34,223 bases of DNA from Candidatus Melainabacteria bacterium (lineage in GTDB: Bacteria; Cyanobacteriota; Vampirovibrionia; LMEP-6097). Position 1 is the stretch's first letter; each line of letters begins with the position of its first letter. This document shows positions 1-8,857 of the stretch, one piece after another. Both the position numbers and the translations under genes were made by a program. The notes below the pieces were generated by a model, which was given only the letters and a program-made list of their open reading frames with translations, was not told where the DNA came from and ran no database searches. Location: the NCBI GenBank assembly GCA_018695135.1, contig JABHOV010000079.1, positions 1-34,223 on the forward strand, given 5' to 3'.

Positions 1-1155
1 AAGAGCGTAAGCAACCAATGAACCAGCAGCAGAACCACGTCCGGGTCCAACAGGAATATCATTCTCTCTTGCCCATTTAATAAAGTCCCAAACAACTATA
101 AAGTAAGATGCAAAACCAGAGTTGTTCATGATCTCAAGTTCAAAATCTAACCTATCAATTTGCTGCTGGTTAAGTTCACCACCAAAACGCATTTTGGCGC
201 CTTCATAACTCAGTTCACGCAAATAAGTTTCAAAGCTGTGTCCCTCTGGCACCTTCGGATCAGGCATATGCATCTTAGGTTCGCGCAATAATTCATAGTC
301 CTCAATCTTGTTAAAGATTTCAGTTGGCACATCATAAACTGCCTTGCGTATCAACTCAGGATCGAGGTGATCTGCAAATAGCGCTGCCATTTCTGGTCCC
401 GTCTTCAAGTACTCATGAGACGAAAAATGCATACGCGGAAAATCAGCAACATACTTTTGTGTTTGCAAGCAAAGCAAGGCGTCATGAGCGTTTGCGTCCT
501 CACTATTAGTGTAGTGGCTATCATTAGTAGCAACAATTTTGATATCAAGTTCTTTGGCGATATCAACGAGCTTGGGGTTCACATGCCTATCTTCGGCATA
601 GTTATGATCCATTATCTCCAAGTAAAAATCCTCACCAAAAATATCTTTGTAATTAGCAGCTGCGATTTTGGCATCTTCCATTTGATTATTCAAGACTAAG
701 TTGTTCACCTCGCCACCAAGACAAGCAGACATAGCAACCAAGTCAGAAGAATATTGGCGCAAGAATTCTTTGGAGACACGTGGTTTGTAATAGAATCCAT
801 TAATGCAAGACTCTGAGACAATTTTGATTAAGTTAAGGTAACCCTGGTCATTTTTGGCAAGTAAAACCAAATGATAAAGCTTAAGTCTATGTTCTTTGCC
901 TTTGAGTAAATGGTCACCATTAATTACGTAAATCTCACAACCAACAATTGGTTTAATTCCATTTTTAGTAGCTTCGGTATAGAACTTATAAGCGCCAAAC
1001 ATCGTGCCGTGATCAGTAAGTGCCAAACCCGGCATGTCGTTTGCTTTGGCTTTGGCACAAATATCTTCAACACGACTGGCACCATCCAAAAGAGAAAACT
1101 CTGTATGAAGGTGTAGCGGAATATGTTTTACTTGATCTAGCGTCTCTGGGGACAT
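1..1155 (-). CDS. dnaE: DNA polymerase III subunit alpha, N-terminal part (runs off the window edge)
   Basis: Reverse-strand translation from 1155: [63 protein letters not shown], a PHP-domain DnaE start ([22 protein letters not shown]). Confidence 0.93.
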   Translation of the reverse strand, partial: MSPETLDQVKHIPLHLHTEFSLLDGASRVEDICAKAKANDMPGLALTDHGTMFGAYKFYTEATKNGIKPIVGCEIYVINGDHLLKGKEHRLKLYHLVLLAKNDQGYLNLIKIVSESCINGFYYKPRVSKEFLRQYSSDLVAMSACLGGEVNNLVLNNQMEDAKIAAANYKDIFGEDFYLEIMDHNYAEDRHVNPKLVDIAKELDIKIVATNDSHYTNSEDANAHDALLCLQTQKYVADFPRMHFSSHEYLKTGPEMAALFADHLDPELIRKAVYDVPTEIFNKIEDYELLREPKMHMPDPKVPEGHSFETYLRELSYEGAKMRFGGELNQQQIDRLDFELEIMNNSGFASYFIVVWDFIKWARENDIPVGPGRGSAAGSLVAYAL

Positions 1156-1227
1156 ATATATATAAATTCTATAATTTCTCAGGCGCTAAGGTAATTAAAT
1201 AGATTTAAGTTAAGGATGCTAAAATAT

Positions 1228-1260
1228 TAAAAATGGAGACCCCGGGTATCTCCATTTTTA
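1228..1260 (+). promoter_or_regulatory. perfect 12-bp inverted repeat overlapping the deoC start region
   Basis: TAAAAATGGAGA (1228-1239) / TCTCCATTTTTA (1249-1260), 9-nt loop. Confidence 0.8.
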
Positions 1261-2015
1261 TGAAATTCACCAATAAACTAGTTGATTACACTAATCTCAA
1301 GCCAGATGCCAGTCATCAAGACCTCACTGAACTTGCCCAAAAAGCCAAAAAGCAAGGTTTCAACTCAATTTGCATCAGAAGTGACAGAATCAAGGAATTT
1401 GCTGAGACATACCGCTGCTCAGCTACTATCAACTTTCCAACGAAGGTCTATTACTGCAACTCAGACGAGGATAAAAAATCAATCATCAAAGAAATTGGTA
1501 ATCACAGCCTTGAAGAAAAACTAGCCGAAGCCAAGCAAGCTCTTAATGATGGAGCAGTAGAACTTGATCCGGTAATCAACCTTGCAAACGTCTCCAAACA
1601 TGATTTCAAAAAACTAAGAGCCGAACTGAATGGCTATATTGAATTGATGCAAAGCTATGACAAACCACTTTGGCTTAAACCAATCTTCTCCTGTGAATTA
1701 CTCGAGGACTACAGTATCGAATTTAGCATCGATATTTTAGCTCAAGTTGTTGCAGGCGCTCAACTAAACAAAATCAAAGTAGCTTATAAAAACTCAACTG
1801 GATTTATCAAAACAGAAAATGACTACCCACTCAAAACAACAAGCCAAGAATTAATTTCACTTATTACAGAAAACCTAAACGAATACGATCAAGATGCAAG
1901 AATTAATATCAAAGCCGCTGGTGGAATCAAAGATATAGAAACTGCCGAAACAATTATTGAAGCTGCTGCTGGCAGACTTAGTCACATTGGCACTAGTTCT
2001 GACATGTCTTACTAA
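1233..2015 (+). CDS. deoC: deoxyribose-phosphate aldolase (DeoC family); start either ATG 1233 (leaderless) or ATG 1260
   Basis: MKFTNKLVDYTNLKPDAS..., NIKAAGGIKDIETAETIIEAAAGRLSHIGTSS matches the DeoC C-terminal motif. Confidence 0.8.
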   Translation: METPGISIFMKFTNKLVDYTNLKPDASHQDLTELAQKAKKQGFNSICIRSDRIKEFAETYRCSATINFPTKVYYCNSDEDKKSIIKEIGNHSLEEKLAEAKQALNDGAVELDPVINLANVSKHDFKKLRAELNGYIELMQSYDKPLWLKPIFSCELLEDYSIEFSIDILAQVVAGAQLNKIKVAYKNSTGFIKTENDYPLKTTSQELISLITENLNEYDQDARINIKAAGGIKDIETAETIIEAAAGRLSHIGTSSDMSY

Positions 2016-2018
2016 GTT

Positions 2019-2092
2019 AACACCGGGTCGTAACGCTGTAACGCTTTGTCAATGCGTATTAGCAAAGCGTTACAGCGTTACGACCCGGTGTT
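2019..2092. terminator. long perfect hairpin between convergent deoC and rnpB, putative bidirectional terminator
   Basis: 30-bp perfect arms (2019-2048/2063-2092): AACACCGGGTCGTAACGCTGTAACGCTTTG. Confidence 0.7.
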
Positions 2093-2102
2093 GATAAAAA
2101 TC

Positions 2103-2554
2103 GAGCTGATAATAAGCCGGGTTTTGTTTCTCGGACGATCATCTATCTGGGACTAGAATCACTTCTAGCCTCAAGCGGAATTGAGATCTTTCTTTTTGCT
2201 ATTGAAGCATTTGCAAAAAGCAATAGATCTGGACCTTGCAGCTTCGCTGGGGTTTACCTAGCCTAAGCCTCTCGACTTAGCTGGTAGGCTCTTACCCTAC
2301 CTTTGCACCCTTACTTTGTGGCAGTTTTCAACTTCAATTTCGGTGTTAGACTTGTCCTCATTTGCGAGAGCAAACTTCGGATCAACCTTGCAGGCAAGTC
2401 TGCCTTGAACTTGAAGCTGAGAACTGCCACATAGCGGTATATTTCTGTGGCACTATCCTCACGTTCACACGCACCAGCTCTTAACTGGCAAGCTAGCTTC
2501 AGTGCTGCCCGGACTTTCCTCTGCCACAAGTGACAGCGATCATCTAATCAGCTC
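2103..2554 (-). ncRNA. rnpB: RNase P RNA (bacterial class A)
   Basis: Minus strand carries GAGGAAAGTCCGGGC near the 5' end and ATAGATGATCGTCCGAG...ACAAAACCCGGCTTAT at the 3' end. P1 pairing GAGCTGAT/ATCAGCTC defines the boundaries. Confidence 0.95.
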
Positions 2555-2573
2555 GGCTGTTGATTATAGCTTA

Positions 2574-3161
2574 TTAGGCTGCCTCATTTTCTTGATCCAG
2601 ATCACGAGACAAATGATCTTCAACTTCAAGCTCATTAACTATCATTGCATCTAATAAATCAGAGACAACATGTTCATCAATATCAGCTTTATTTACAACA
2701 TATTCAACTGCAGCAAGGGCATCACGCTTATCAAAGCTATGTTTATTTTCATCATTAACAAAAGCCATAATATTGCTAACGAATTGCTCATTAATATCAA
2801 ACTGATCTTCACTCAGGTTAACCAAGTCTTCTAAGCAAAAAGCACCTGTCTCATCTAATAAACCTTCTTCTTGTGCAAAGGTATTCAATGTCTCATAATC
2901 ATGAAGTATCTTGCCTGCTGGATCAGCTTCAAACAAAAGCACGTCTCCAGCCCTTTCTTGACTCGCTGGCTTAAGAACGGTGTCTGACGCAAATAAAGCC
3001 AATAATTGAGGATCAAGGTCAGATTCTCTTGGTTTAGTCCCTTGCAGTCGCGCATTGTCTGCATCTCTAGACACTAGTTCCCTAGTGCCAAAACGCTCAT
3101 AAAGTCTCTTGACTCTTGGCTCTGGCCAAAATTTGCTTATTCTATCTGTATAATCCACCAT
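2574..3161 (-). CDS. hypothetical acidic protein (ORF extends to 3173; MVDYTDR start preferred)
   Basis: Long ORF in an operon-like position downstream of the histidine kinase; no family recognised. Confidence 0.6.
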   Translation of the reverse strand: MVDYTDRISKFWPEPRVKRLYERFGTRELVSRDADNARLQGTKPRESDLDPQLLALFASDTVLKPASQERAGDVLLFEADPAGKILHDYETLNTFAQEEGLLDETGAFCLEDLVNLSEDQFDINEQFVSNIMAFVNDENKHSFDKRDALAAVEYVVNKADIDEHVVSDLLDAMIVNELEVEDHLSRDLDQENEAA

Positions 3162-3197
3162 AATACAAATCATCTTAACACGAGCATTGACGCATTG

Positions 3198-4163
3198 TCA
3201 AGATAATCTTATTGAAAAACGACTACCAGTCTTCAACTCAGATTCAATAGCAATAGTCCAACCATGCAAATCTACTATCGCTTTGACAATAGCAAGTCCC
3301 AAGCCAGTACCTTGAATTGCACTACTTGCTTGCACTCGATAAAACTGATCAAAAACCTTGGCAATATCTGTTTCGGGAATCCCAGTGCCAGTATCTTCGA
3401 CAATCAAAACACCTTCTTTGTAGTGAAGCTGCACACTACCACTATCTTTATTGTATTTAATTCCATTATCAATTAAATTAGCAAGTAAATGATCCAGGTA
3501 TTTTTTATCCGCCTGGATCTTGGTTCCTTTAGGAATATCACTCATGAGTTTAATCTGGCGACTAGTAGCTCTTGACTCAGCCGAGCTAATTAATTTATCA
3601 ACCAACTGTCCCAAATCAATCTCAATTTTGTTTAATTCAACTGAACCACTAAGCACATGCGAGAGGCTGAGCATATCCTGAACCATAGTCCCCAAGCGGT
3701 CCGCCTCATGGTCTAGTTTCTCAAGATACTCCAGTGATTTAACGGCGTCGTCTTTGGCACCAAGCAAAAGAGTTTCAACAAGAGTTTTGATATTTTGTAT
3801 CGGTCGCTTGAGCTCATGTGTACTTTGTTTCATGTCCTGATAAATAATCTGACTAAGTTCAAGCATATAATCATCTTCAAGCTGTTGTAGGTATAAATTA
3901 AAATGCTGACTATTAATTTTGATTTCAATTCGTTTTGATTTGCTTTGTTTAATCTCTTCTCTCAGCTCATCAGATTTTAGTGAACGAATTAATTTGGCAA
4001 GGGCAGCAAGTCCTTGACTTAAAGCACCAAGATCATTGATATTGTCATTCAAGCTCGACAAATCCCAGCCCAAAATCTTTTGTGCTGCAGGGTTTAATTC
4101 TTGGATCTTTAGAAGCTCGCTATCAAATAGCAGAACTCCAGTGTTGAGTTCGTCTATATCCAT
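3198..4163 (-). CDS. sensor histidine kinase (PAS-like N-term, HisKA, HATPase_c)
   Basis: H-box STHELKRPIQNIKTLVETL, N-box LLANLIDNGIKYN, G-boxes VEDTGTGIP and GTGLGLAIVKAIVDLHG. Confidence 0.9.
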   Translation of the reverse strand: MDIDELNTGVLLFDSELLKIQELNPAAQKILGWDLSSLNDNINDLGALSQGLAALAKLIRSLKSDELREEIKQSKSKRIEIKINSQHFNLYLQQLEDDYMLELSQIIYQDMKQSTHELKRPIQNIKTLVETLLLGAKDDAVKSLEYLEKLDHEADRLGTMVQDMLSLSHVLSGSVELNKIEIDLGQLVDKLISSAESRATSRQIKLMSDIPKGTKIQADKKYLDHLLANLIDNGIKYNKDSGSVQLHYKEGVLIVEDTGTGIPETDIAKVFDQFYRVQASSAIQGTGLGLAIVKAIVDLHGWTIAIESELKTGSRFSIRLS

Positions 4164-4241
4164 TAATTAGATTGTTCCACAATTTAGTTCAAATCGTCCC
4201 CCTGACCCAAGATACAAGATATCCACAACTGTTTATCAATC

Positions 4242-4276
4242 TATAAATACGCCCAGCTTTATAAATACAGCCAGGG
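4242..4276 (+). repeat. 2 x 18-bp imperfect tandem repeat upstream of the 131-aa ORF
   Basis: TATAAATACGCCCAGCTT / TATAAATACAGCCAGG. Confidence 0.65.
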
Positions 4277-4313
4277 AAATCAAAGATCACTTATCGGACC
4301 AAAAGGAAGTCTG

Positions 4314-4709
4314 ATGTCAAATTGTTGTTGTCACGACAAGGGTGATCACCATTGCAGTCCAAGTCATAACGCAGAGTGCTACAGAGTTCACAAAATCGCA
4401 AGCCGTTTAGGTATTAATAGCGGCATGATTGATTTATGTAGTGCAAGTTTAAACGATATTATAGTGATGGCTCTTAACCGGGCACATCAGAATCCATCTC
4501 TATGGCTATATTTGATGTCAACTCATCAAAGTATCAATGCCAGTGATGCCGTCAATAAACTCATGAGAACAGGGCATTCTAGTGCAATTCCACGCCTCAT
4601 TCAACTAGTTAATGCCAGTCATTCATCATCAGCAGGGCAAAGCTTCGCCGATAACTTAGAAAAAACAAGCCAAGAAATGCAACAAAGAGCTCAAATAGCC
4701 CAGGCTTGA
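4314..4709 (+). CDS. hypothetical protein with Cys/His-rich N-terminus
   Basis: AAGGAAG SD upstream; MSNCCCHDKGDHHCSPSHNAEC. C-terminal half resembles that of the next ORF. Confidence 0.65.
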   Translation: MSNCCCHDKGDHHCSPSHNAECYRVHKIASRLGINSGMIDLCSASLNDIIVMALNRAHQNPSLWLYLMSTHQSINASDAVNKLMRTGHSSAIPRLIQLVNASHSSSAGQSFADNLEKTSQEMQQRAQIAQA

Positions 4710-4778
4710 AGCAAATCACTATAAAATACAGCATTTATCCTGCTTTGTAACTACAGGGACAAGGAAAAGGGACAAAAC

Positions 4779-5534
4779 GTGGAAGCATTCACCACAGCAC
4801 TAAGAAGATCAGCACTATCACTTATACCAGGTGGTGGATTAGTTAATGCCAGCATAGAAGCAACAGATTGGCAACAAATCAAAGACTCAACTAAACAAAT
4901 ACTTGAGCAGAGTTTTAAACCTAAGCAAAAAGAAATCGCCCAAAGCAAAGTGACGGAAGTCATTATACAAAAACCTGAAAATAAAGAACTCAAAGACAAA
5001 TCACCAAAAAAAATCCAGAGAGCACGTGTCTCAAAAAGCGACAACAATTTATTACAAAAACTTTGGTATGAGCAACAAAACTATTACCACGAGATGGTTG
5101 AACAGATGGACAAAGCAAGGCAGCAAGCACAAGAATATTTAAAAAGAACCAGAGAGCAGCACGAAGAGAGAAGAACGGCAGAAGCCACAAGACAAAAAGA
5201 ATCAGAACCAAAACACAACTGCAATGATCTCTGTGACAGCAAACGAAGACTACTTAAACTAGCAAGCCGTTATGGAGTTGCAGTTGAAGCAAATTTGTTA
5301 ACGTTGAGCACAAGTGATCTAGAACAAACTATCAAAGCCAGAATTCAACACAATATCATTGGCTTTATAGCATTTGCCAAAGAGAACCCTAGCCTCGGTT
5401 ACAACAGAGCATTGCGAGAATATGCCTCCAATTCAATAGATAGTAGTGTTAGAGAACTAGTCGCCAATGATGTTCAATTGGGCGCCAGTAGTGATATACT
5501 TAACCCCCATGAAAGAAGTCTCGCCCAAGTCTAA
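4779..5534 (+). CDS. hypothetical protein, GTG start; C-terminal half paralogous to the upstream ORF
   Basis: Shared pattern KLASRYGV...LTLSTSDLEQ...ENPSLGYN versus KIASRLGI...LCSASLNDI...QNPSLWLY. Confidence 0.6.
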   Translation: MEAFTTALRRSALSLIPGGGLVNASIEATDWQQIKDSTKQILEQSFKPKQKEIAQSKVTEVIIQKPENKELKDKSPKKIQRARVSKSDNNLLQKLWYEQQNYYHEMVEQMDKARQQAQEYLKRTREQHEERRTAEATRQKESEPKHNCNDLCDSKRRLLKLASRYGVAVEANLLTLSTSDLEQTIKARIQHNIIGFIAFAKENPSLGYNRALREYASNSIDSSVRELVANDVQLGASSDILNPHERSLAQV

Positions 5535-6093
5535 CTGGCAGATCGCAGTCACTGCAACCGATACAGTTTGGGGATTAATCGCAAAGCCAAACCAAGCAAA
5601 CACAGAAAGAATTTATCAAATCAAAGGGCGCGACAAAAACAAGCCACTCATTATTTTTGTAAAATCAATAAGCAAACTCAAAGAACTTAGTGAAGGCTGG
5701 GACCCATTGATAGAAGCTATTGCCCGCGAGCATTTCCCGGGAGCATTAACAATAGTAATGAAACGTTCTTCCAAGCTAGATTCTTTTATCAATCCAGAAA
5801 TCACAACTATCGGCATGCGCATCCCTGATTCAAAACAAGTTTTAGATTTAATCAACGACGATGAGTTTCTTTTAAGCACTAGTGCCAATCTCTCCGGACA
5901 AGAGCCCGTTACTAATTACCAAGAAGCGCAAGCACAGTTCTCTAATCAAGTAGATTTAATACTAGATATAGAGCAAGCTAGTTCAGGAGAAGCCAGTACT
6001 ATCATTAGTTATATAGATGGCAAAATTGAGATACTACGCCAGGGCAAACTGTCTCAAAGCCTCATAGGCAACAGTTTGCACAGTGCTAGCTAG
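5509..6093 (+). CDS. tsaC: L-threonylcarbamoyladenylate synthase-like (YrdC/Sua5 domain)
   Basis: ATDTVWGLIAKPNQANTERIYQIKGRDKNKPLIIFV and LLSTSANLSGQEPVT. Confidence 0.85.
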   Translation: MKEVSPKSNWQIAVTATDTVWGLIAKPNQANTERIYQIKGRDKNKPLIIFVKSISKLKELSEGWDPLIEAIAREHFPGALTIVMKRSSKLDSFINPEITTIGMRIPDSKQVLDLINDDEFLLSTSANLSGQEPVTNYQEAQAQFSNQVDLILDIEQASSGEASTIISYIDGKIEILRQGKLSQSLIGNSLHSAS

Positions 6094-6513
6094 GTTTAAG
6101 CTACGTGAGTTTTTGCTCAACATCGGCAGCGTAATCGATTGAGCTGGAATCATCAGCTCCTCAGGCAGACCTCGAGTTTCTGGACCAAAAACGAAATAGT
6201 CACCGTGCTCAAACTTGATATCCCAATACACTTGAGTTGATTTAGTGGTAAGAAACCAAAGTCTTGAAGCTTTAGTCGTATCTAAAAACTCTTGCCAGGA
6301 ATTATACACTGTATAATTAATATACTGCCAGTAATCAAGCCCAGATCTTTTGAGATATTTATCTGTCAGTTCAAAGCCAAGTGGCTTAATTAAATGCAAA
6401 TGCAGGTCGTTAGAGACACAGAGCCTCGCTATATTACCGGTGTTTTGCGGAATCTCTGGTTGATAGAGAACTATATTTATTAAACTATTTGCTTGAATGA
6501 TTTTGCTCTCCAT
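6034..6513 (-). CDS. trmL: tRNA (cytidine(34)-2'-O)-methyltransferase, SPOUT family
   Basis: NIVLYQPEIPQNTGNIARLC, FGPETRGLPEEL, SRSLNLASTVQTVAYEALRQ. Confidence 0.9.
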   Translation of the reverse strand: MESKIIQANSLINIVLYQPEIPQNTGNIARLCVSNDLHLHLIKPLGFELTDKYLKRSGLDYWQYINYTVYNSWQEFLDTTKASRLWFLTTKSTQVYWDIKFEHGDYFVFGPETRGLPEELMIPAQSITLPMLSKNSRSLNLASTVQTVAYEALRQFALA

Positions 6514-7240
6514 TTGCGCTCAGCCTTGTTGCAACAAAATCATAACCTGTTAAAGACTGCAACTGTGCTTTATCCCCGCCCAAACCAGAAACTATTACTT
6601 GAGCATTAGGCACTAAGACCTTGATGTAATCAATCACAGACTGCGGGCTGCGCTGCTCGGGCTGAAACTCCCAATCTTGTTTTTTCTTGCGAAGTTTCTG
6701 AAAGTCGCGCGGTGAAGTGATAGTGGCAAGCTTCTTGCCCTTTGCTTGATAGTCACGCAACTCCGGATAAGGTCCTTGCAAGGAATTAAAGAAATCGCTC
6801 GAGCTTGATGGATTCAGAGGATAGATCTTGAATTTGTTACTCGTATAACCAGCTCTCAATAGAGCATTGACATCAGCTTGGCAATAAACTCCAGGGATAT
6901 ACCGCAAGTATTGAGACATCCATGGGTCTTCTTGAATCGTTTTCATGATTTCAGTATCCAATGCTGGCGCAAAAACTTCGATAGTTTCTTGAAGCCAAGG
7001 CTCAGCTATTTGTTTTAAAGAGGATAATTGAGTTTTATCAATCAAGCTAGCCAAACCGACTTTAATTCCTATTTGCTTGCAATCAGCAAAAATCGCCTTG
7101 AGATCATCAAGTAAACCAGGACAAGCAAAACTAAGCTCAAGTGCTTCAAGTTCGATATCACTAGAACTAAGCTGAACTACGGCTTGATTAACTTGCTGGC
7201 GCAAGTCTAAAGCAGAATTAATGATGGGATAGTATTTCAC
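6485..7240 (-). CDS. KDPG/KHG (Eda)-like TIM-barrel aldolase homolog, GTG start
   Basis: FKIYPLNPSSSSDFFNSLQGPYPEL resembles the Eda KLFPA...LxGPFP motif; overlaps trmL by 29 nt. Confidence 0.55.
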   Translation of the reverse strand: MKYYPIINSALDLRQQVNQAVVQLSSSDIELEALELSFACPGLLDDLKAIFADCKQIGIKVGLASLIDKTQLSSLKQIAEPWLQETIEVFAPALDTEIMKTIQEDPWMSQYLRYIPGVYCQADVNALLRAGYTSNKFKIYPLNPSSSSDFFNSLQGPYPELRDYQAKGKKLATITSPRDFQKLRKKKQDWEFQPEQRSPQSVIDYIKVLVPNAQVIVSGLGGDKAQLQSLTGYDFVATRLSANGEQNHSSK

Positions 7241-7361
7241 CTGTTATAATATTACATAAGTAAGGGTCACTTGTGCAAGTGATGATTTATTTCATTAAGG
7301 TTACAAAATCGCAACTTGGTGGAATATTTCCATAAGATTACAAAAAAGTAATGTTGTAGAA

Positions 7362-7979
7362 ATGAAGTACGAAATACTAAGAAAGAAATTTAAAAACACG
7401 TTGGTTTTTGATCAAAAATCTATTAAGATCGTTGATCCGTCATTCAACCCAAAGTTGTTATTTGATTGGCAAAAAAAAGGTCTCATCAAAAAAATTATTC
7501 GAGGCAAATATATATTTTGCGAGAATGAACTCAAAGATCTTGAAAAATATACTATTGCAAATCTGATCTACGAACCATCCTATCTCTCTTTAGAATCGGC
7601 TCTTTCAATTTATGGAATCATTCCCGAAACAGTTTTTGCCATAACTTCCGTTTCAAGCAATAAAACCAAAGTCTTCTACACTGACATTGGACCATTCTCA
7701 TATAAACGAATCAAACCTTCACTCTTTTTTGGTTACACAGTTATTAATCAAGCCAAGATTTGTTACCGAATTGCTGACCTAGAAAAAGCTTTACTTGATT
7801 TCCTTTATCTCAATCCTAAAATCAAGACTCAACAAGATTTTGAAAACACAAGACTAGACCTAACTTTGCTTCAAGAAGAATTGAACCAAAACAAATTTCT
7901 TGATTACTTAGCCAGATTCTCTGTCAAATCACTAGACCAAAGAGCCACAAACTTATTAAGGAGTATCAATAATGCTTGA
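7362..7979 (+). CDS. AbiEi-type antitoxin (type IV TA)
   Basis: GLIKKIIRGKYIF...PSYLSLESALSIYGIIPE, ADLEKALLDFLYLNP; overlaps a downstream AbiEii-type nucleotidyltransferase. Confidence 0.8.
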   Translation: MKYEILRKKFKNTLVFDQKSIKIVDPSFNPKLLFDWQKKGLIKKIIRGKYIFCENELKDLEKYTIANLIYEPSYLSLESALSIYGIIPETVFAITSVSSNKTKVFYTDIGPFSYKRIKPSLFFGYTVINQAKICYRIADLEKALLDFLYLNPKIKTQQDFENTRLDLTLLQEELNQNKFLDYLARFSVKSLDQRATNLLRSINNA

Positions 7980-8748
7980 CCTTGCAATACTAAAACAAAA
8001 TTTCCCACCTAATACCCATCAAGACGAACAAAGTATTTTGCGCGAATACTTACAGTGCCATGTACTCAAAAGTATCTTCAGCTCAAATCAAGCATCCAAA
8101 TTAGTTTTCATTGGTGGCACTGCACTTAGAATTGTTTACCAAACACAGAGATTTTCAGAAGACTTGGATTTTGACAATAAAGGTCTTAGCATCGAAGACT
8201 GGACTTCAATCGGAGACAAGATTGTATATGACTTAAGCAAACTTGGTTTCAAATTAGAAATCACCAAGACTCGTTTAAATGACACTGTTTTTCATCACAA
8301 TATAAAATTTCTGGAATTACTATTTCATTATGGAATTTCTGGACACATTAATCAAAAGCTAATGATTAAAGTAGATTCAGAGAATCAAGGGATCGAATAT
8401 AACTATGATAGTTTTGATCTAAATAGATTTGATGTAAGATCCAAGATCAAAGTTATGCCAATTGACATTGCACTTTCTCAAAAATTCAGAGCATTTTTTG
8501 ATAGGGCAATGGGCAGAGATCTTTTTGATATTAGCTCTTTGATTTCTCGTACCAAACCTAACTATAACTACCTTAAACAAGCCCTTGGTATTAATGAACC
8601 AGCAGAACTGAAATCAAGAGTTTTGGCTCGCTGCGATGAATTAGAACTAGCAGACTTAGAAAAACGTGCCTTACCATTCTTGTTCAACAAAGATGACCTC
8701 AATAGGATTAAGTTTTTTAAAGACGAGATGCAGCAATATGAGTTCTAA
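7972..8748 (+). CDS. AbiEii-type nucleotidyltransferase toxin
   Basis: FIGGTALRIVYQTQRFSEDLDFDNK (GG...D-D nucleotidyltransferase motif); SD AAGGAG upstream. Confidence 0.85.
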   Translation: MLDLAILKQNFPPNTHQDEQSILREYLQCHVLKSIFSSNQASKLVFIGGTALRIVYQTQRFSEDLDFDNKGLSIEDWTSIGDKIVYDLSKLGFKLEITKTRLNDTVFHHNIKFLELLFHYGISGHINQKLMIKVDSENQGIEYNYDSFDLNRFDVRSKIKVMPIDIALSQKFRAFFDRAMGRDLFDISSLISRTKPNYNYLKQALGINEPAELKSRVLARCDELELADLEKRALPFLFNKDDLNRIKFFKDEMQQYEF

Positions 8749-8787
8749 GACAATTCTCCAGTAGACTAACAATCAATCTCGTGCCTG

Positions 8788-8857
8788 CTGAAGCAAATCA
8801 TTTGCTTCAGACCTTTTGTATGCCGCTCAATCTACGTATCTTCGATACTTGTTGAGC
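8788..8857. terminator. two hairpins between convergent genes
   Basis: CTGAAGCAAA-tca-TTTGCTTCAG (8788-8810); GCTCAA...GTATCttcGATAC...TTGAGC (8825-8857). Confidence 0.6.

Noticed and set aside
324-1202. Four short plus-strand ORFs
   Set aside because: Antisense to or at the start of dnaE; no coding signature.
2311-2529. 72-aa minus-strand ORF
   Set aside because: Lies entirely inside rnpB; spurious.
4201-4240. DnaA-box-like ATATCCACA near the kinase/orphan intergenic region
   Set aside because: One mismatch to TTATCCACA and isolated; no cluster, so not an origin.
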